From Pezizomycotina sp. ARF18 (lineage: Eukaryota > Ascomycota), in contig AZLU01000011.1 in assembly GCA_002224055.1 (NCBI GenBank), positions 330,799 to 367,086 of the forward strand: a stretch of 36,288 nt of DNA. Direction: 5' to 3'. Positions 9,132 to 21,659 of the stretch are shown here, piece after piece. The position numbers and the translations under genes were made by a program. Every line of letters begins with the position of its first letter. The first letter of the stretch is position 1. The notes under the pieces are model-generated. The model saw only the letters and a list, made by a program, of their open reading frames with translations, had not been told where the DNA came from and searched no databases.

Positions 9132-11968
9132 ATGACCTCTCTACTATCTCTAAATAAGAATAATTTCGTCCTTGCTTTCTTCCTATCCACTATCCTCCCG
9201 CTTCCGCATTTCCCAAAAGGTCATCTGGCATACCGCCGAGCTTGTCCAATACCCACTTTAAGAGAGATACCTCCGACGATACAGTTCTGTTCCCGGCAAT
9301 ACACTGGGATCACGACCATAAGGATTTAAACCACCTAGTACCGCGCGACAGGACGAACCTATTTTACTCTGAACACAATGGTATACAACCCAGCACATAT
9401 AACTCATTCTCCTGTCTTTACTAATAAGAAATACCTGTAGACGCTAGCCGGCTGCAGCAGGTTCTCATGGCGGACTTCGAGCTGCACTATCCATCGGTAG
9501 CCCTCGAACACAGCTCATATGTCCACCACGTCTCCTGCTCATCCGAAGATTCCATGACCGTTTACTTCAACGACAAAGCCGCGTATGAACATGCTCGACA
9601 ACACTGGGATTCGAAAGGGAAGATGGTTTTCATTGGCTATTTTAAGGACTGTAGCCCGAGTTCCCAAGCGTGGAGTCGGAGTTGGAGTCTCGTACACGAC
9701 CTACGGTTTCATCAGAAAAAAAATGGGTATGTGGTGGACGCGGTGGTGGAGCATGTTCATGTGAAGCAGGTTACGAAGAGGGCTACGTTCGATATGGGGA
9801 CATATACACCAAATAAACGTGATGAAGGGCGACTCGAAGCGGATTTTGGGAAATGGGGGTTGGATTTTGATACAAGGCTGGATAAGAGGCTCGGGCTTTA
9901 CTGGGGAAAGAAGAGGCTGGTTAAGAGAGGGCCGTTTGATTCTGTTATTGAGGTAGGTTATTTGCATTTCATGTTTAAAAAAGTTAGGATGGCTTTTAAC
10001 AATTCCGGAAATATAGTTGATTGAAGATATGAAAGACTCAGCGAAAGATAAAATAGAAGACGCAACAGACAAGATAATTGGCTTGAAGGATGGATTGAAG
10101 GGTAAGAACCTCAAACGTGTTCAAGTCGTATAGTAATGGAATGCCATTTTAACGTATAGCAGCCGGCGCGAAATCATTCGCCGACAAGATCAAGAACCCT
10201 TCATAAAACCACACACGATCCAAAAGTCCAAAGACGTAAAATGGTACAAAGACAACGCGAAAGAAGAGACACCGTTCGACGGCAGGCAAGGTAAAGAAAT
10301 CGGCAGCAAGTTCAACGTAACATTATATTGCGTCGAATGCAAAATGAACGGTGCTGCTTCCTTCGGGGTTCAGTAACATTCTCCGCCGCTCACGGCATCG
10401 AAAGCGGATTCATCGACTTCAAAGGTCATTTAAAGAAGAGCTTCGCGATCGGCGTCAAGAACGATAACCCGTATATGTGGATACCCGTTGGTAGTACGTC
10501 TGTACGGATGTTTGAGCTTGGCGTGCCGGGGTTGAGTGTTCCAGGACTGTAGCGCTAGGGCCGTACCTGTCAGTAAACGCGGAGCTGGACGTCGGCGTCG
10601 GGTTTATGGGTAAGATGCTGGTGGGGATGGAGATGGAGTGGCCGAATGCGGAATTCCACTATAATCTCGCCGATCAGAATAAGTCCACGCACTCCGGTTG
10701 GAAGCCGAATATAACACCCATCGTCGAATTCCACGGGAACCTGTCTCTAAACAGCGCACTCGGATTCCCGTTTAGCGTCAACTTCGGCATCAGCATGTTC
10801 AACGGAGAAATTGAGCAGGCGTTAAAGTTATCGGAAAAACCGACTCTTACGACTTGGTTGAAGCAGCAGGTAGACCTAGAGTATATCAAGGAAACGGTCG
10901 CCGACGACGAAGAGCTAGAGATTGCTCAGAAGGCAGCAGATGAGCTGGACGGACATTTTTTAGGCAAGGTTAAAGGGGCAGGACAATGTTCCGGTGCTGC
11001 TTTTGCTTACATGGTGTCCATGGATACGATCCTCTCGTTTGTTAAATCGGACTGGCTGGTCGGGTTGCCAGGTTTATACCTCTTCCGTGGTATTGTCGTT
11101 GACTCGGAAAGATGCCTCAGGTATGGCCATATATCGTATCTTATACTTTCGAATGCTCGTTTGATTTCTTCCACAACTCCTTCCCCCTCCCTGCGGTGCA
11201 CCGTCTGACCTTTAATACCAATACTACAGAACTGGAATAAACCGCTCCACCGCCGCCCTGTCAAAAGCCAAACGGACCGTCGCCGAAAGCCTCCGCGCGC
11301 TCCCCGCAAAGATGAAAGCCGTCCTCACCGGCAAAGGTGGCAAGATCACAAATACCAACGTCCTGTGCTCGTCGGGCTACCTCGCTCTCGCCCACGGTCT
11401 CAACGGGAACGTATATATCGACACGACTCCCGAAGACAACGACGTCAACGACCCAGCGTACGCCTTCACGCAACGGGACGGATACCTCATCGGGGATAAA
11501 GACGGGAGATTATTCCACTCGTACGATGATACGATGGAGGAGTCGGGGGTTAGCCGGCTCAGGCTGAGCGCGGAGGACCACAGGCCTGATAAGACGACGG
11601 AGCTGTAAGTTTTACGCAAATCCTTTGCACATTCCAACATTAGCAATCACCTGCACGTCAGAAAGCTTTTCCAGGATGCTAATAGATTTTTGTTTAATTT
11701 CAATAGTATATTCGCACCCGCCAGCATTAAAGGCGTCAAGATTCTTCTAGGCTTCACCGCGAAGAGCGACATTCTATACCCGATCGCATGCGCTTACAAC
11801 ACACAACCGCCGAAGTTGTTCGTTGTCAAAGATCCGATTCAGGGACAAAAACTACTACAAAATACGAATTTACAGGGTCAATTGACGGGAGGCAATGTTA
11901 CGACATGTCAATTCATCGCGTGGAAGACGGGGAAGATGGATAGCTGGTTTCACAAGAGGGATTTGTAA
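9132..11968 (+). CDS. Secreted DUF7029-DUF7223 protein, frame-broken
   Basis: A large fungal extracellular protein with an N-terminal DUF7029-like domain and a DUF7223-like beta-rich domain; no function is established for either. A hydrophobic N-terminus after ATG 9132 (LAFFLSTILPLP) fits a signal peptide. DUF7029 part: YPSVALEHSSYVHHVSCSSE (about 9485-9545), MTVYFNDKAAYEHA, FKDCSPSSQ, to VIE at 9952. DUF7223 part: TLYCVECKMNGAASFG (about 10320-10365), FELGVPGLSVPGL (about 10511-10550), KMLVGMEMEWP, SGWKPNITPIVEFHGNLSL (about 10695-10755). Introns: 9953-10016, 10102-10159, 11121-11229 and 11605-11706; each keeps the frame. The C-terminal exon ends KMDSWFHKRDL at stop 11966-11968. Frame breaks lie near 9240, 9430, 10200, 10375 and 10555. 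The part from 10606 to the stop reads cleanly once spliced. Likely a wall-associated or secreted structural protein. Confidence 0.75.
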
Positions 11969-12421
11969 TATATTGCCATTCTTTAATATTTAGAAGAGAA
12001 TTCATTGTAAATTTACGAGTCATTGTACAAGTAAACCGGTAGATGATTTCTAGACGGCGTTCAAAATCGTTACCTCTGTTTTCCTCCCTTTTTTCTTCCT
12101 ACTACTCAAGGTATATGAGCGATACAATAGCTACTCAAGGTACGATATATTTATATTTAATTCAAATACTTGTAACATCGGCCTACACTAGTTCTTCCAT
12201 GTTGCTGGTAGCTGCCCCTCCGCTGCTGGTGATCGTCGCATAGCTTGTGGTTCCCTCGGGTAATTCTCTGATCATCCGTGAATATCTATTTTCTTAATCG
12301 TAGATTCTTCTCGACGGCATTGAGACTTCAGAGTTATCGCACGTGTAGAAAACGACCGTTTATTCTTCGTTATTTATTCTATTAATATATATACTCAAAG
12401 TTTTATTAAGGTATATATAGT

Positions 12422-12444
12422 GATATATATATATATATATATAT
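12422..12444. repeat. (AT)n microsatellite
   Basis: About eleven alternating TA units, inside an already AT-rich block that begins soon after the DUF7029-DUF7223 gene. Confidence 0.9.
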
Positions 12445-13930
12445 CCGTTTTTCATTCTATCTCTTTATTGATTAGCTCTCAAAGCTGATCCATGATCTTT
12501 CTCCTTTCATACACTGCTTATACCCAATCCAAGAATTCCTCGTCATGGCTGCGATCATTACACCCGGAAGAGTACTTATCTCAAAGCTTAAGCGCCTAGT
12601 CTTCGTGCCTATGTATTGGTGTTTTCGGTATCTTAACGTTTTTGTGATATGACAGCTGTTGATGAGTGGATTCTTTGAGAAATTTTCGCCCTCCACCGAT
12701 ACAAGTATCAATATTATTCCTCGGCTGATGAAAACGTCGCATTTCGATCTGTTTCCTATATTGATTGTTCTATCGGCAATAGTTCAAGTTATGAAGTGTT
12801 TCTTCCCGTGGCACTCCCCGCTAATTCGTGCCAGCTTATTTATAGCAGAAATGCGATCACCTAGCATATGGTCAGTACGTATTGTCTCTAATACTCTTTA
12901 GATACCAAGATCTTACTGATCGCGGCTATCAGTCTACTGCTTTTACGGGTTCGTTTCTTAGTAGTTTATGCGGTCGGCCAGGTTCATCTTTGCTTTTGTT
13001 CGCCCGTGCAGAGGAAGTTATCGGGCTGAACGACGAAGCTAGCCTATAGCATTATCTCTTAGCTTTGCTCTCGTTAACAAGCGTATTCGTATATTGTAAA
13101 AATCCTAAATACGAATATGATAGACGACTTATATAGAAGTCCAATTTCTCCATTCTAAAGGATATATCGAATAAGAACAGCCTCAGATAAATGATATGAA
13201 CACGAGTTTAGTACCAAGTCAGCTAACTTAAGTAGTTATGCAATCGTCATTTTCAGCACTATTGAGTTATTTTTCTACGACATTTCCGGCAGGCTTGTAT
13301 GTAGCTTCGTAGGTCCGATGTTGCAGAATATCAGTTGTAAGAAGCTGACGAGCTGTTCTCACTATAAGGTATAAGAGCTCTCTTGCTTTCGATTAGAGGT
13401 GGTGTCAAGCATCTCATCTACGAACCAATACAACATAATGTGTAGCCTATTAGCAGGGCGTTTCGACATATCTCGAAAGTTTACGTATCCTTGAGCAGCA
13501 ATGGAACCGGCTAGCATTTCGAGTTGTCCTTTGCCCCATAAATTTTCGTATAGTCGTTGTTTACTATCGTATGTACTCTATGGCTACGAAGCAGTATACA
13601 AAGGGGATTCAAATCGTTTCTGATTATACAATGATGACTGTCCAAGAAACATCCTCAGTACATTCGTACCCTGTAGCAAGTCCATGCCCAAGGACTGCAT
13701 TGTTTCGGTGTATAAGGAAAATGATTTGCGGGGCGGCAGGTTACATTCGCTATTCATCTTTGTTTCCTATGCTAATCGCGAGGAGCACTCCTATTATCAA
13801 TGCCATCATTTTTCCTGCGTTGATAGAATGGGATTAGACACCGTGTCGCGACTCTAGAACTATTATATCATCGCTAGGGGGAAAAAAGTATGAGGATTTC
13901 ATCACTATAGATAGCTATATGACAGACACG

Positions 13931-13986
13931 GTTATAGCACTTTTGTTGCTAGCTACAGCTATACTTCCAACAGTTATAGCACTTTT
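13931..13986. repeat. Short direct repeat GTTATAGCACTTTT
   Basis: Two copies, 13931-13944 and 13973-13986, 42 bases apart in phase. This may be a remnant of a tandem duplication in the decayed block. Confidence 0.6.
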
Positions 13987-16246
13987 TGTCAATATTCACA
14001 GTTATGCCCCCAGCATTTATCACATGCTACCCTTTTTCAAAAGCCCAAGGAGCTGATCTATAAGCTTAGTTGACAATTATCGTGAGACTATCACAATTTG
14101 TGAGCGCCCTATGACCGATGTATCTGTAGCATTTAGTACGAACTCTATTCAGGCTACGATTGCTTCCTGAAAAATCTAAATGTTCTTTGTAAAAGCGTGT
14201 AGAGCTTAAGCCTATGAGATTGGCGACTTCCGTATCTGGAATCGATATAAGCACACTGTGTAATATCCCACGAGTTTGCAGCAAGCCAGTTTCCTCTCCA
14301 AGTTTTCAGATTTCCTATGACCCATACGAGAGATATGTATTACCTTTGACTGAAGTAAATGAATACCTCTTGGAATATGAAAAGCTAGCCAAATCCCGCC
14401 GGATCTATGAAACATCGCGAACATTCCTCTCCGGAATAAAAATCCTGTGAAACCCGGGGCGAACGGACGTGGGCTTTAGCTATCGATGGCTGTTAGACTT
14501 TTCTGTGAATGGCTTCGAGATGAAGATCTATAATATGATTTGAGTTTCTCGAAACTTTTTGAATCGCATTCTTTTTTTGGACTTCTTGTTGAAACATTCA
14601 TGTTGTTTACCCCGTCATGCTTCGTTTATATGCGAAATACGATATCTTTGGGGGCTTTACCATTGTTTACTTTCCATATGAAATGAATCTTCACGTGCGA
14701 TAGGTTCCGGAGTCAATGTCTTATATGGGAGTATGTCGCAAAAGACGTGAAGGAAGTTCAGGCTTTAGTTTTGAGAATATCGTTATCGTCGACCTTTTTC
14801 TTAAATATTGGTAGGATATCTTTAAGCTCCGTCCACACCCGAAGGACGTGATGGACTTAGACTCTTTCACATTTTCGGTTGACCCCAGGGTAGAATTCTT
14901 ATGTTTGTAGGCGGGGAAATCCAATAATTCCCAGTGTTCTAGTCTTGCTTATGAATGCTTTCCCCTTCCTCAGGAGCTATATAGCCCAAACCCGTTCCGC
15001 ACCTTAGCTGCAACTCTAGAGAACAAACTATGGGTCCGTTGGAAAATTCTCTTGAGATTTGATTTCTTATTAAGCCGCTTCCCGCCCATGCTTTCGGAGA
15101 ATCCTATAGAGCTAGAGAAGTCTATTTGAATAGTACGGTGATATTGCCCTTCCTGAATTTTGGGAGTTTTTCTTTTTATAAAAAGAACCGAGCGTTTGGA
15201 TGCAATTAAGTCTTCCCCATAGCTACGGAACGTATCGTATTGCCTGAACCTGGGGACTTTGACTTCCATGATGCGATCTACCGGGAGCGGCTTCGCATGG
15301 GATGGAATTATACTCGATGTTAACACCTATGGGAATTTTCTCAAGCTTAAGGAGTTTTACAGGAGCCGTCAAAGCCGTTCAGATTAAGATTATAGATAGG
15401 TATATAGCAACTCATGTACCTACGTCGAGTTTAAACTTAAGTACGAGCGTCACTTTCTTTCTTCTCCGGGTCTCGTCATGAAGATATATCTGTCAAAACA
15501 AACCTCCCTATTACCTAGGACACTTTATCATATGCCTTCTACCTCTCTTTGATCATTCTTCGGCGTTTCTCTATTTCTATGGGACCCTGCAACCGAGGAT
15601 AGTTTATGTATCGTAGTATACCTTCAACGTATCTGACTTCAAACTATGATATGCGTTGGTGCAAACAAGCCAAGTATCTCAGGCTTCATTACTTAAAAGT
15701 AAGTATTCTATTAAACGATCGATTTTGAAACATTTTTTAATCTAAATGGCTTTCTTTTGCTTCCTTTGATACTGAGCCTTTTTAGTAAATATCTTGACGT
15801 TGATGTTGAGTTAACGACGGTAGAGGATGTCTTTGGTTAGTTGTGGCGGTAAGAGGGTTTTCTTTTAAAAAAAAAAAAACAAGAATTATTTTAAAGAAGG
15901 ATGATTATTTCGGAAGGCTAAAAACTAAGAAGTATTAACTCGTGAAATAAAAAGGAAATAAAATAAAAAATAGCAGCAAGTTCATTCTGTAAGGAAACTT
16001 GAAGCAAAGGGAAAGAGTTTGAATAGAGAGACTTCAGCACCAGGGAGGGAGGACTATTGGCCAATGCTGAGCACGCTTTTACAGGAAAAGAACTTCACGA
16101 ATATGATTACACATACTACTAAACTATAGCTCTTCGATTAAAAGCAAGCAATAGAGAAATCTAGAACATTCGTCACTGCCAATGGAGAAAACGATAATAA
16201 TGAAAAAGAAGCGATGAAAAGGAAAGGACGAACGCAAAGCAAAACC

Positions 16247-17575
16247 CTATACACTTCTATCAAAGCCATACGCCTTACATACTATCTTCACCGCCTTCAA
16301 CCTATCCCCCGCCAAACCCCTAGCCATCATATGCACCCACCACCCGCTCGCACCATAACTAGCATTCCTCCCATCCCTCAACCTCCTCTCATCAACGCCC
16401 ATCAAACAAAGCACCGCAAAGTCCCTAAACTCCGTACTCAACCCCTTCCCAACCAGCACCCTGCCCTCTTATGCACGCTCCCGTGCTTCTTCAAATAAAC
16501 CGCCACGACCTCCCCCGTATCAGCATCCGTCATCTTGAAGTTTCCGTACTTCGTGTACATCTTCACACCGTCCGGAATAGCGCTCTGCGTACCCGTTACT
16601 CTAAACCTCCGAGCGGTTTTTGATTCGCCGGAGGAGGTAGTGTAGGTGAAGTTGAAACCTTCGAGGAGCCATTGGCGCTCTTTGACGACGCCGGAGTGCT
16701 CCATCCATTCGAAGTGGGCGGTGTCGGAGGATGGGTTTCCCATGCAGACGTGCATCTTCCAGTGACCCTTCCAGTTCGCGTGGTGGTAGCGGACGCAGCC
16801 TACGATGACTCCCTTTCCTTCGTATGCACCTGCTCCTTTCTTCTTCTCACTCCCTCCATACCACCATTACCAGCAGAGGAAGAAGTAGTAGATGCATCGC
16901 GTCCGCAAGCATATAGCGTCGTATCCCTTCCTGCTGTATCTTCCCCGTGCTAAAGCACCGACTCTCAAAAAGTACTCCGGCTTCTTCTTGCTGTACCGGT
17001 CTTTATCCTTACTCTTCTTATCTTTATCAGCCGTAATATCCGCCGCGGTCAGCACGGCGCTGAACTGCTGGTCCCAGTATACGTCTAGTATATCGTACGT
17101 TTCTAACCGTTTCTCTTTGCCCTTTAACCCTAGTTCCGCGTCCGCGAGGTCTTCTTCCGTCGCCGCGGGAGTTTCTTGCGCTGTTGTTGTAGTTGTTGGT
17201 GTGATATCTGGAGTAGCGAAGGGGTTATTGGGTGATGAGACGGTGGGAGGTGCGGATGCCGGAGGTTCGATTGGAGAGGAAGGGGTGGAGCCGTAGAACG
17301 GGTTATTGCTGTTCAGCGGCGCAGGAGGTGCAGCGGCGAATTGGGGAGGGTAGTCGCTCACGCTACGGCCGAAAGATGGCATGCGCGCCCCAGGGGTCTG
17401 TATTCTCGCCTACCAAAGGGGCCCTTGTTGGAAGTGCTGATTCGTTGGTGAGGCGTAGAAAGGGTTCGGTTGCTGCATGGGAGCTGCGAAGGGAACTTGA
17501 GCTTGAGGTTGCTGCTGGCCCTCGATGGGTCTGTACGCCCAGTCAAAGTCGCCATTTTTGCTGGTTTTGCGACAT
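16247..17575 (-). CDS. NPF-motif hypothetical protein, possibly tubby/LURP-like C-terminal fold
   Basis: A minus-strand, apparently intronless protein of about 440 codons. The start at 17575 gives MSQNQQK, then after a one-base break in an A run GDFDWAYRPIEGQQQPQAQ. The N-terminal third is Pro/Gln/Ser-rich and carries NPF tripeptides: QQPNPFYASP, SNNPFYGSTP and NNPFATPD (about 17215-17470). NPF is the classic ligand of EH domains of endocytic adaptors. A folded part follows: TYDILDVYWDQQFSAVLTAADI (about 17035-17100), PEYFLRVGALARG, KGVIVGCVRYHHANWKGHWKMHV (about 16745-16815), LLEGFNFTYTTSSGESK and KMYTKYGNFKMTDADTGEVVAVYL (about 16495-16565). The later strands, ending in a 'modified residue/tail' pattern, recall fungal tubby-C-terminal/LURP-like hypothetical proteins, but that is from memory and weak. 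At least three frame breaks (about 17410, 16910, 16455). The end at 16247 is uncertain. Confidence 0.6.
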
Positions 17576-18759
17576 CGTTGCTCGTTTGCCGTTGATCGAT
17601 TACCAAATATCCAGGAGGGGAGGATGAGATAGTTTGTCTTTGTTTTTCGTGGACCTTTACTTCGAACTTCCAAAATAATAATATATATATATAAAAGAAA
17701 TAAAATGAAGAAAAGAAGAAACAAGTGAGACGTCCCTATCAAGCTTATATATAACTTTTTCAAAAAGCAGCCTAATATATCGATATCCATCCATCAAAGG
17801 AACCTTGTTTTCCAAAAAGATGTTTCAAACTTCCGCAAAGTTGTACGCGCTCCTTTAAGCTCCTGAAAGAAACTTTTATATCACCTCCTTCGTGAATACT
17901 CGACGGCAAAATGAGAGAGATACCTGTTATTATATAAATCCTCTTCGACGAAAGCCCCGCGGCTCCAAACTAGCTCGCGAGCTCAACCAAAAGCCCAAAC
18001 CTATCTACCGAATCGCGAGATGCTCCGACCGTCGCTATTGCCTTCTCCTTCGCGTAGGATGGGTACTATCCATGGTAAACCTAAAAGGTCAAGGTTTATC
18101 CTGTAGGATACAACAGCACAATCGACGGTGCAGGCGCGCCTAGATTATGATATCAAAACGAGGCTTTGAATCCTCCTCACCGGAGGTTTGAAGAAAAAAT
18201 TCCCTCAATGCGCGAACAGATGAGGCGTAGAGCCCCAATTTGCCAAATCTACAGTTCCTTTCCCCGGTTCAACCGAGAAAAAGCCCTATTATCCGCTTGA
18301 CGACAAGTCCTTTGCCTCTCATCGAGTTCTGTTCGAGTGTGGTGATATGTGATATCTAATTCGCTGCGGGGATGTTGAAGGCGGTGTCGCTTTGGGAGCC
18401 AAGCCCCCAAGAAAATCGCGGGAGCTGCTGTGCCTTGCATCGTCTTTGGAAGGAAATTAGCGAATGTCTGAGAGTTTCTGGACCTCCGGTTGTTCGGCAA
18501 ATGTGCAGAGTTGAATATCCAATATCACAAATTGAGCTCTTATCAGTTTAAGATTCAAATTATTGCGATTTATCTGTTGAGGAATCTCCTGGTCATTTTT
18601 TTCGATACTACATATCTAAAGGTGAAGGCACTATTGTGTGAGCAATATTTTGTCATTATTATGCGTGTTTCGTCCGTTTCTTTCCGCTTCCCTCAAGTTC
18701 ACCGCACTATTTGGAGCTTTCGCATACCACCGTCCAGTTCTATAATCTCCCCTCATATA
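17576..18759. other. Intergenic region between two minus-strand genes
   Basis: Contains AT-rich sequence around 17660-17790 that should include the promoter of the NPF protein. Open frames at 17892-18143 and 18249-18500 show no recognisable motif. The right end carries the 3' end of the oxidoreductase gene. Confidence 0.4.
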
Positions 18760-19735
18760 TCACTCCTCGTTGTTAACAAGCACAACCTTCCCCTCGCCCC
18801 TTTCCCCACCTCAACGTAAGCCTCCACGACCGCCTTCTCGTCCGCCATATCCACCTCCCTAATATTCCCCGGCGGCTTCAGCGTCCCATCCTCGAACCCA
18901 CCCTTCAGTGAATTCAACACGCCCACCGCCTCCTCAAACCCCACCAAAAAAGTATTAACCCCCAACACCGCCTATTCATCCTATACAGCTCCAACGCATC
19001 AAATGTGTAATCCCCGACTCACCCCTCGGCCTCGTAATAATAACGTGATTACCGCCCATCGCCAGCGCGGGCACACACTTCCTAAACAACTCCTGGTCGG
19101 CGACCGTATCTAACGTCGCGGACACACCCTTGTTGTTCGTGATCTTGTGGATTTGTTCGAGGAAGGATTTAGCGTCGGATGTAGTATTTACGGCACCGGA
19201 GTTTCGCGGCGGGATGTTTCGATGGGGATCGCGCCGAGTGATTTTGCGACTTGAACGGCGGCGCTACCGACTGCTCCGCTCGATCCAAGCACAAGAACAT
19301 AATCGCCCTTCTTAACTCCAGCGCGGCGTAGCATAGTAGCCGCCGTCAAAAAGCCCACGCCGCAAGCAGCAGCTTGCGTGAACGACAGGTTACTGGGTAT
19401 TTCAGCGATACCGGTTACTGGTATGCTCATGTACTGCGCGTGACTGCCGTCCGCCGTAAGGCCGTAACTGCCACCCGTACCCCATACTTTTTTCCCGATG
19501 AGGTGGTCGGGACCGGATACGATGACGCCCGCGAAGTCGCGGCCGGGAGTACGCGGGAGGGTTGTGTTTGGGAAGGATCCTTCGATGTTTTTGGCGTCGG
19601 CGGGGTTTATGGCGGCTGCTTTGATGCGGACGACGGCTGTGGTTGGAGTTGCGGTGGGTATGGGATGTCCGTGGCGAGGTGCAGGACGGAAGGGATGGAG
19701 CCGGTCTTGAGGAAGCGGACGGCTTTGGATGTCAT
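18760..19735 (-). CDS. Zinc-independent MDR oxidoreductase, quinone-oxidoreductase-like, frame-broken
   Basis: A medium-chain dehydrogenase/reductase that would reduce or oxidise a carbonyl or quinone substrate with NAD(P)H in the cytosol. ATG at 19733-19735 begins MTSKAVRFLKTGSIPSVLHL. Then follow KAAAINPADAKN (about 19605-19640), TLPRTPGRDFAGVIVSGPDH (GroES-like fold, about 19510-19570), LSFTQAAACGVGFLTAATML (about 19330-19390), the nucleotide-binding turn VLVLGSSGAVGSAAVQVAKS (about 19230-19290), IHKITNNKGVSATLDTVADQ (about 19085-19150), a MGGNHVIITRPRGE strand, FLVGFEEAVGVLNSLKGG (about 18900-18955) and a C-terminus GKVVLVNNEE with stop 18760-18762. Length about 325 codons, normal for the family. 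No catalytic-zinc Cys/His set is seen, so a quinone/enoyl reductase-type MDR fits better than an alcohol dehydrogenase. Frame breaks near 19640, 19200, 19005, 18975 and 18790. Intronless. Confidence 0.82.
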
Positions 19736-19886
19736 TGTGTGCCTTTAATGATGAGAGATTGGAAGTGCTTGGAGTGGATGGAGGTAAAGATGAGATTGAT
19801 TCGATTTGCCGGATTCGAGTCTTTCGATTCCTATTGTGATGCTCAGGAGAGAAGATAAGAATTGAAGACTTGGGAATGCTGTCGTT

Positions 19887-19900
19887 GGGGGGGGGGGGGG
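19887..19900. repeat. G14 homopolymer
   Basis: Fourteen consecutive G, about 150 bases upstream of the start codon of the oxidoreductase gene, so on its template side this is a C tract of the presumed 5' leader or promoter. Confidence 0.9.
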
Positions 19901-20654
19901 ATTTTGTTTATTTTGTTTATAATTGTGAAAAGCTCGAAGCTCTTTTGGTGGGGGTTTATTCTCTTTGTGGTGGTGGGGCGCGCTCAGATGAAATAGAGCT
20001 AAACAACCTTGACAAGTATAAAAAAAAAATTTAAAAATTAAACTAAAATAAATCAATTGAACTCCTAAAGGGTACAAGATCCGAATTATATATACGCGAA
20101 CAGAACTTCAATAGCATCATATATCAACTGTTCATTAGGCTAGTCCGTCCAGGTCGATTCTCGTCGTTTTGTAAGCTCTTTGTCATTAACAAACTAGGGT
20201 TCTCGTGATATCCGAGCCGCCGAACCGCGAACCGCAATTTCCAATTTTCTCTAATGCACGATGATTACACGATGCTTACGAGCCACCAGGGAACCCCCCC
20301 GAACCCCGGACAAAGCGTTTAAGCGAGTTTCAAGTGAGTTCATATCCTAGAGGCTAGGGGTATTTTCTCCCTGTTGTCTCTTGCTGATAGATTCCTGACA
20401 AACTAAACTATCCATTCTTCTGTAGGGTGCCTTTGAAAATTGAAGAATTCCAATACAGCTTCTTCCATTTGGGGAAAGCCTCCATTTCGCGATTGGTTGG
20501 TTGGTTGTATAAACTTGTATTCGGTTAGAGCATTTTCAATATTTTATTTGTCGTTTTGGATATATAAGCCTGTTATTTATCCTTAGTCAGTCCATTCAAC
20601 AAATCCAGTGAGCTTTCGGCCGGCGGGAGCACTTTCCATAATCCTGAACAGATT

Positions 20655-20666
20655 CCCCCCCCCCCC
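20655..20666. repeat. C12 homopolymer
   Basis: Twelve consecutive C in the same intergenic region. Confidence 0.9.
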
Positions 20667-21034
20667 AGGCTTTTCTCGATCTCGTGACTTTTCAAAATAA
20701 ATGAAATATCGGATCCATATCGCCGAAACTTTGATCCGAAAAAAAAATAAATAAATAGAATAACCGTCCGCCTAGAAATCTAGGGTGAATCACGAGTTTT
20801 GGCTGTAGGTCTGGGGGCATTGGCACTGCCGTTAAGTTGATCGATGAAACGCCGGTTATCACGGTTGTTGGGGGGGAGCGTGGATGGTCTGATATGCATT
20901 TCTATCTGATACCCGAAGCCCGGAAGAGGTGAAGAGCGAAACAAACGATTTGCGAATGGTGATAATCAAAGTATATATATATTGGAAACAAAATATTGAT
21001 TAAACAGCCATTTAAGGAAAGCACGATATGAGGC

Positions 21035-21047
21035 GGGGGGGGGGGGG
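21035..21047. repeat. G13 homopolymer
   Basis: Thirteen consecutive G, third long G/C run within 1.2 kb. Confidence 0.9.
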
Positions 21048-21659
21048 AAGGGAGACGTCGATGCTATCAAGCTGGAGAAAAGGCGAAGAGACCATGGGCT
21101 AGTAGCAATGAACATTGTCAGGTTTAGGCTATAATATTGGAGCTAACCGTCACGGTTCAAAAATACTCCATCTGACAAACCATATCATGGCCATGGAGCA
21201 ACGGAGGACTGGCAGTTTTTGACTTCAACTTGCCTCCAGTAAATTTTATAGAGGTCAAGGATTCACACATTTTGGTGGAAAAGAAACTAAAGGGAATGTT
21301 TAACATACACCGAAGGATCACTGATTTTGCAAAAGTTTAGGACATAAGTAGATAGTATAAATTTGGTGTGGCAGCACTGCCAATGGTGATGCTTAAGGCA
21401 CTTAATAATATTTGCAAACCAAGAATGCAAAGGTACAGCAAGAATGTGAAATGTTATATACAAGGAAAAAAATTTGAAAAAAAAAAAAAAAAACACGAAA
21501 TATCCGTGATACGAAATAGTAAAAAGTTTACGGTGGCCATCAAGTTTCAAAAAAAAAAAACTCCAGAATGAAAAATATGAACGTGCAAAGTAATGATCAT
21601 ACAATAACAAAGCTCCCTATCTTACAAACAACCCTCCGTCCGCTCTTCCCTCTTCCACC

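Larger units (their letters stand above)
11969..16246. other. AT-rich gene-free block 1
   Basis: About 4.3 kb with no supported gene. All frames close often, and stops and TA-rich words (TATAG, CTATA, ATATAT) are abundant. This is the picture expected of a decayed transposon or a region mutated by repeat-induced point mutation, but no intact transposase, reverse transcriptase or terminal repeat is visible. Internal details: a short direct repeat TACTCAAGGTA near 12104 and 12132, an AT microsatellite at 12422-12444, a duplicated GTTATAGCACTTTT at 13931-13944 and 13973-13986, and an A12 run near 15868-15880. Confidence 0.5.
19736..21659. other. Intergenic region with G/C homopolymers
   Basis: About 1.9 kb upstream of the oxidoreductase and downstream of the pepsin-fold gene. 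It has three long G or C runs (listed separately), a TATATAA-type sequence near 20570, and A-runs at 21477-21492 and 21549-21560. No gene is recognisable. Confidence 0.45.

Noticed and set aside
14066-14284. Retroelement zinc-knuckle candidate KCYRYIGHRALTNC
   Set aside because: One Cys of the CCHC pattern is missing and spacing is off. No reverse transcriptase is found nearby, so it is not listed as a feature.
18130-18200. Sequence resembling a tRNA T-arm (GCTTTGAATCCTCC)
   Set aside because: No matching acceptor stem, D-arm or anticodon stem could be folded around it.
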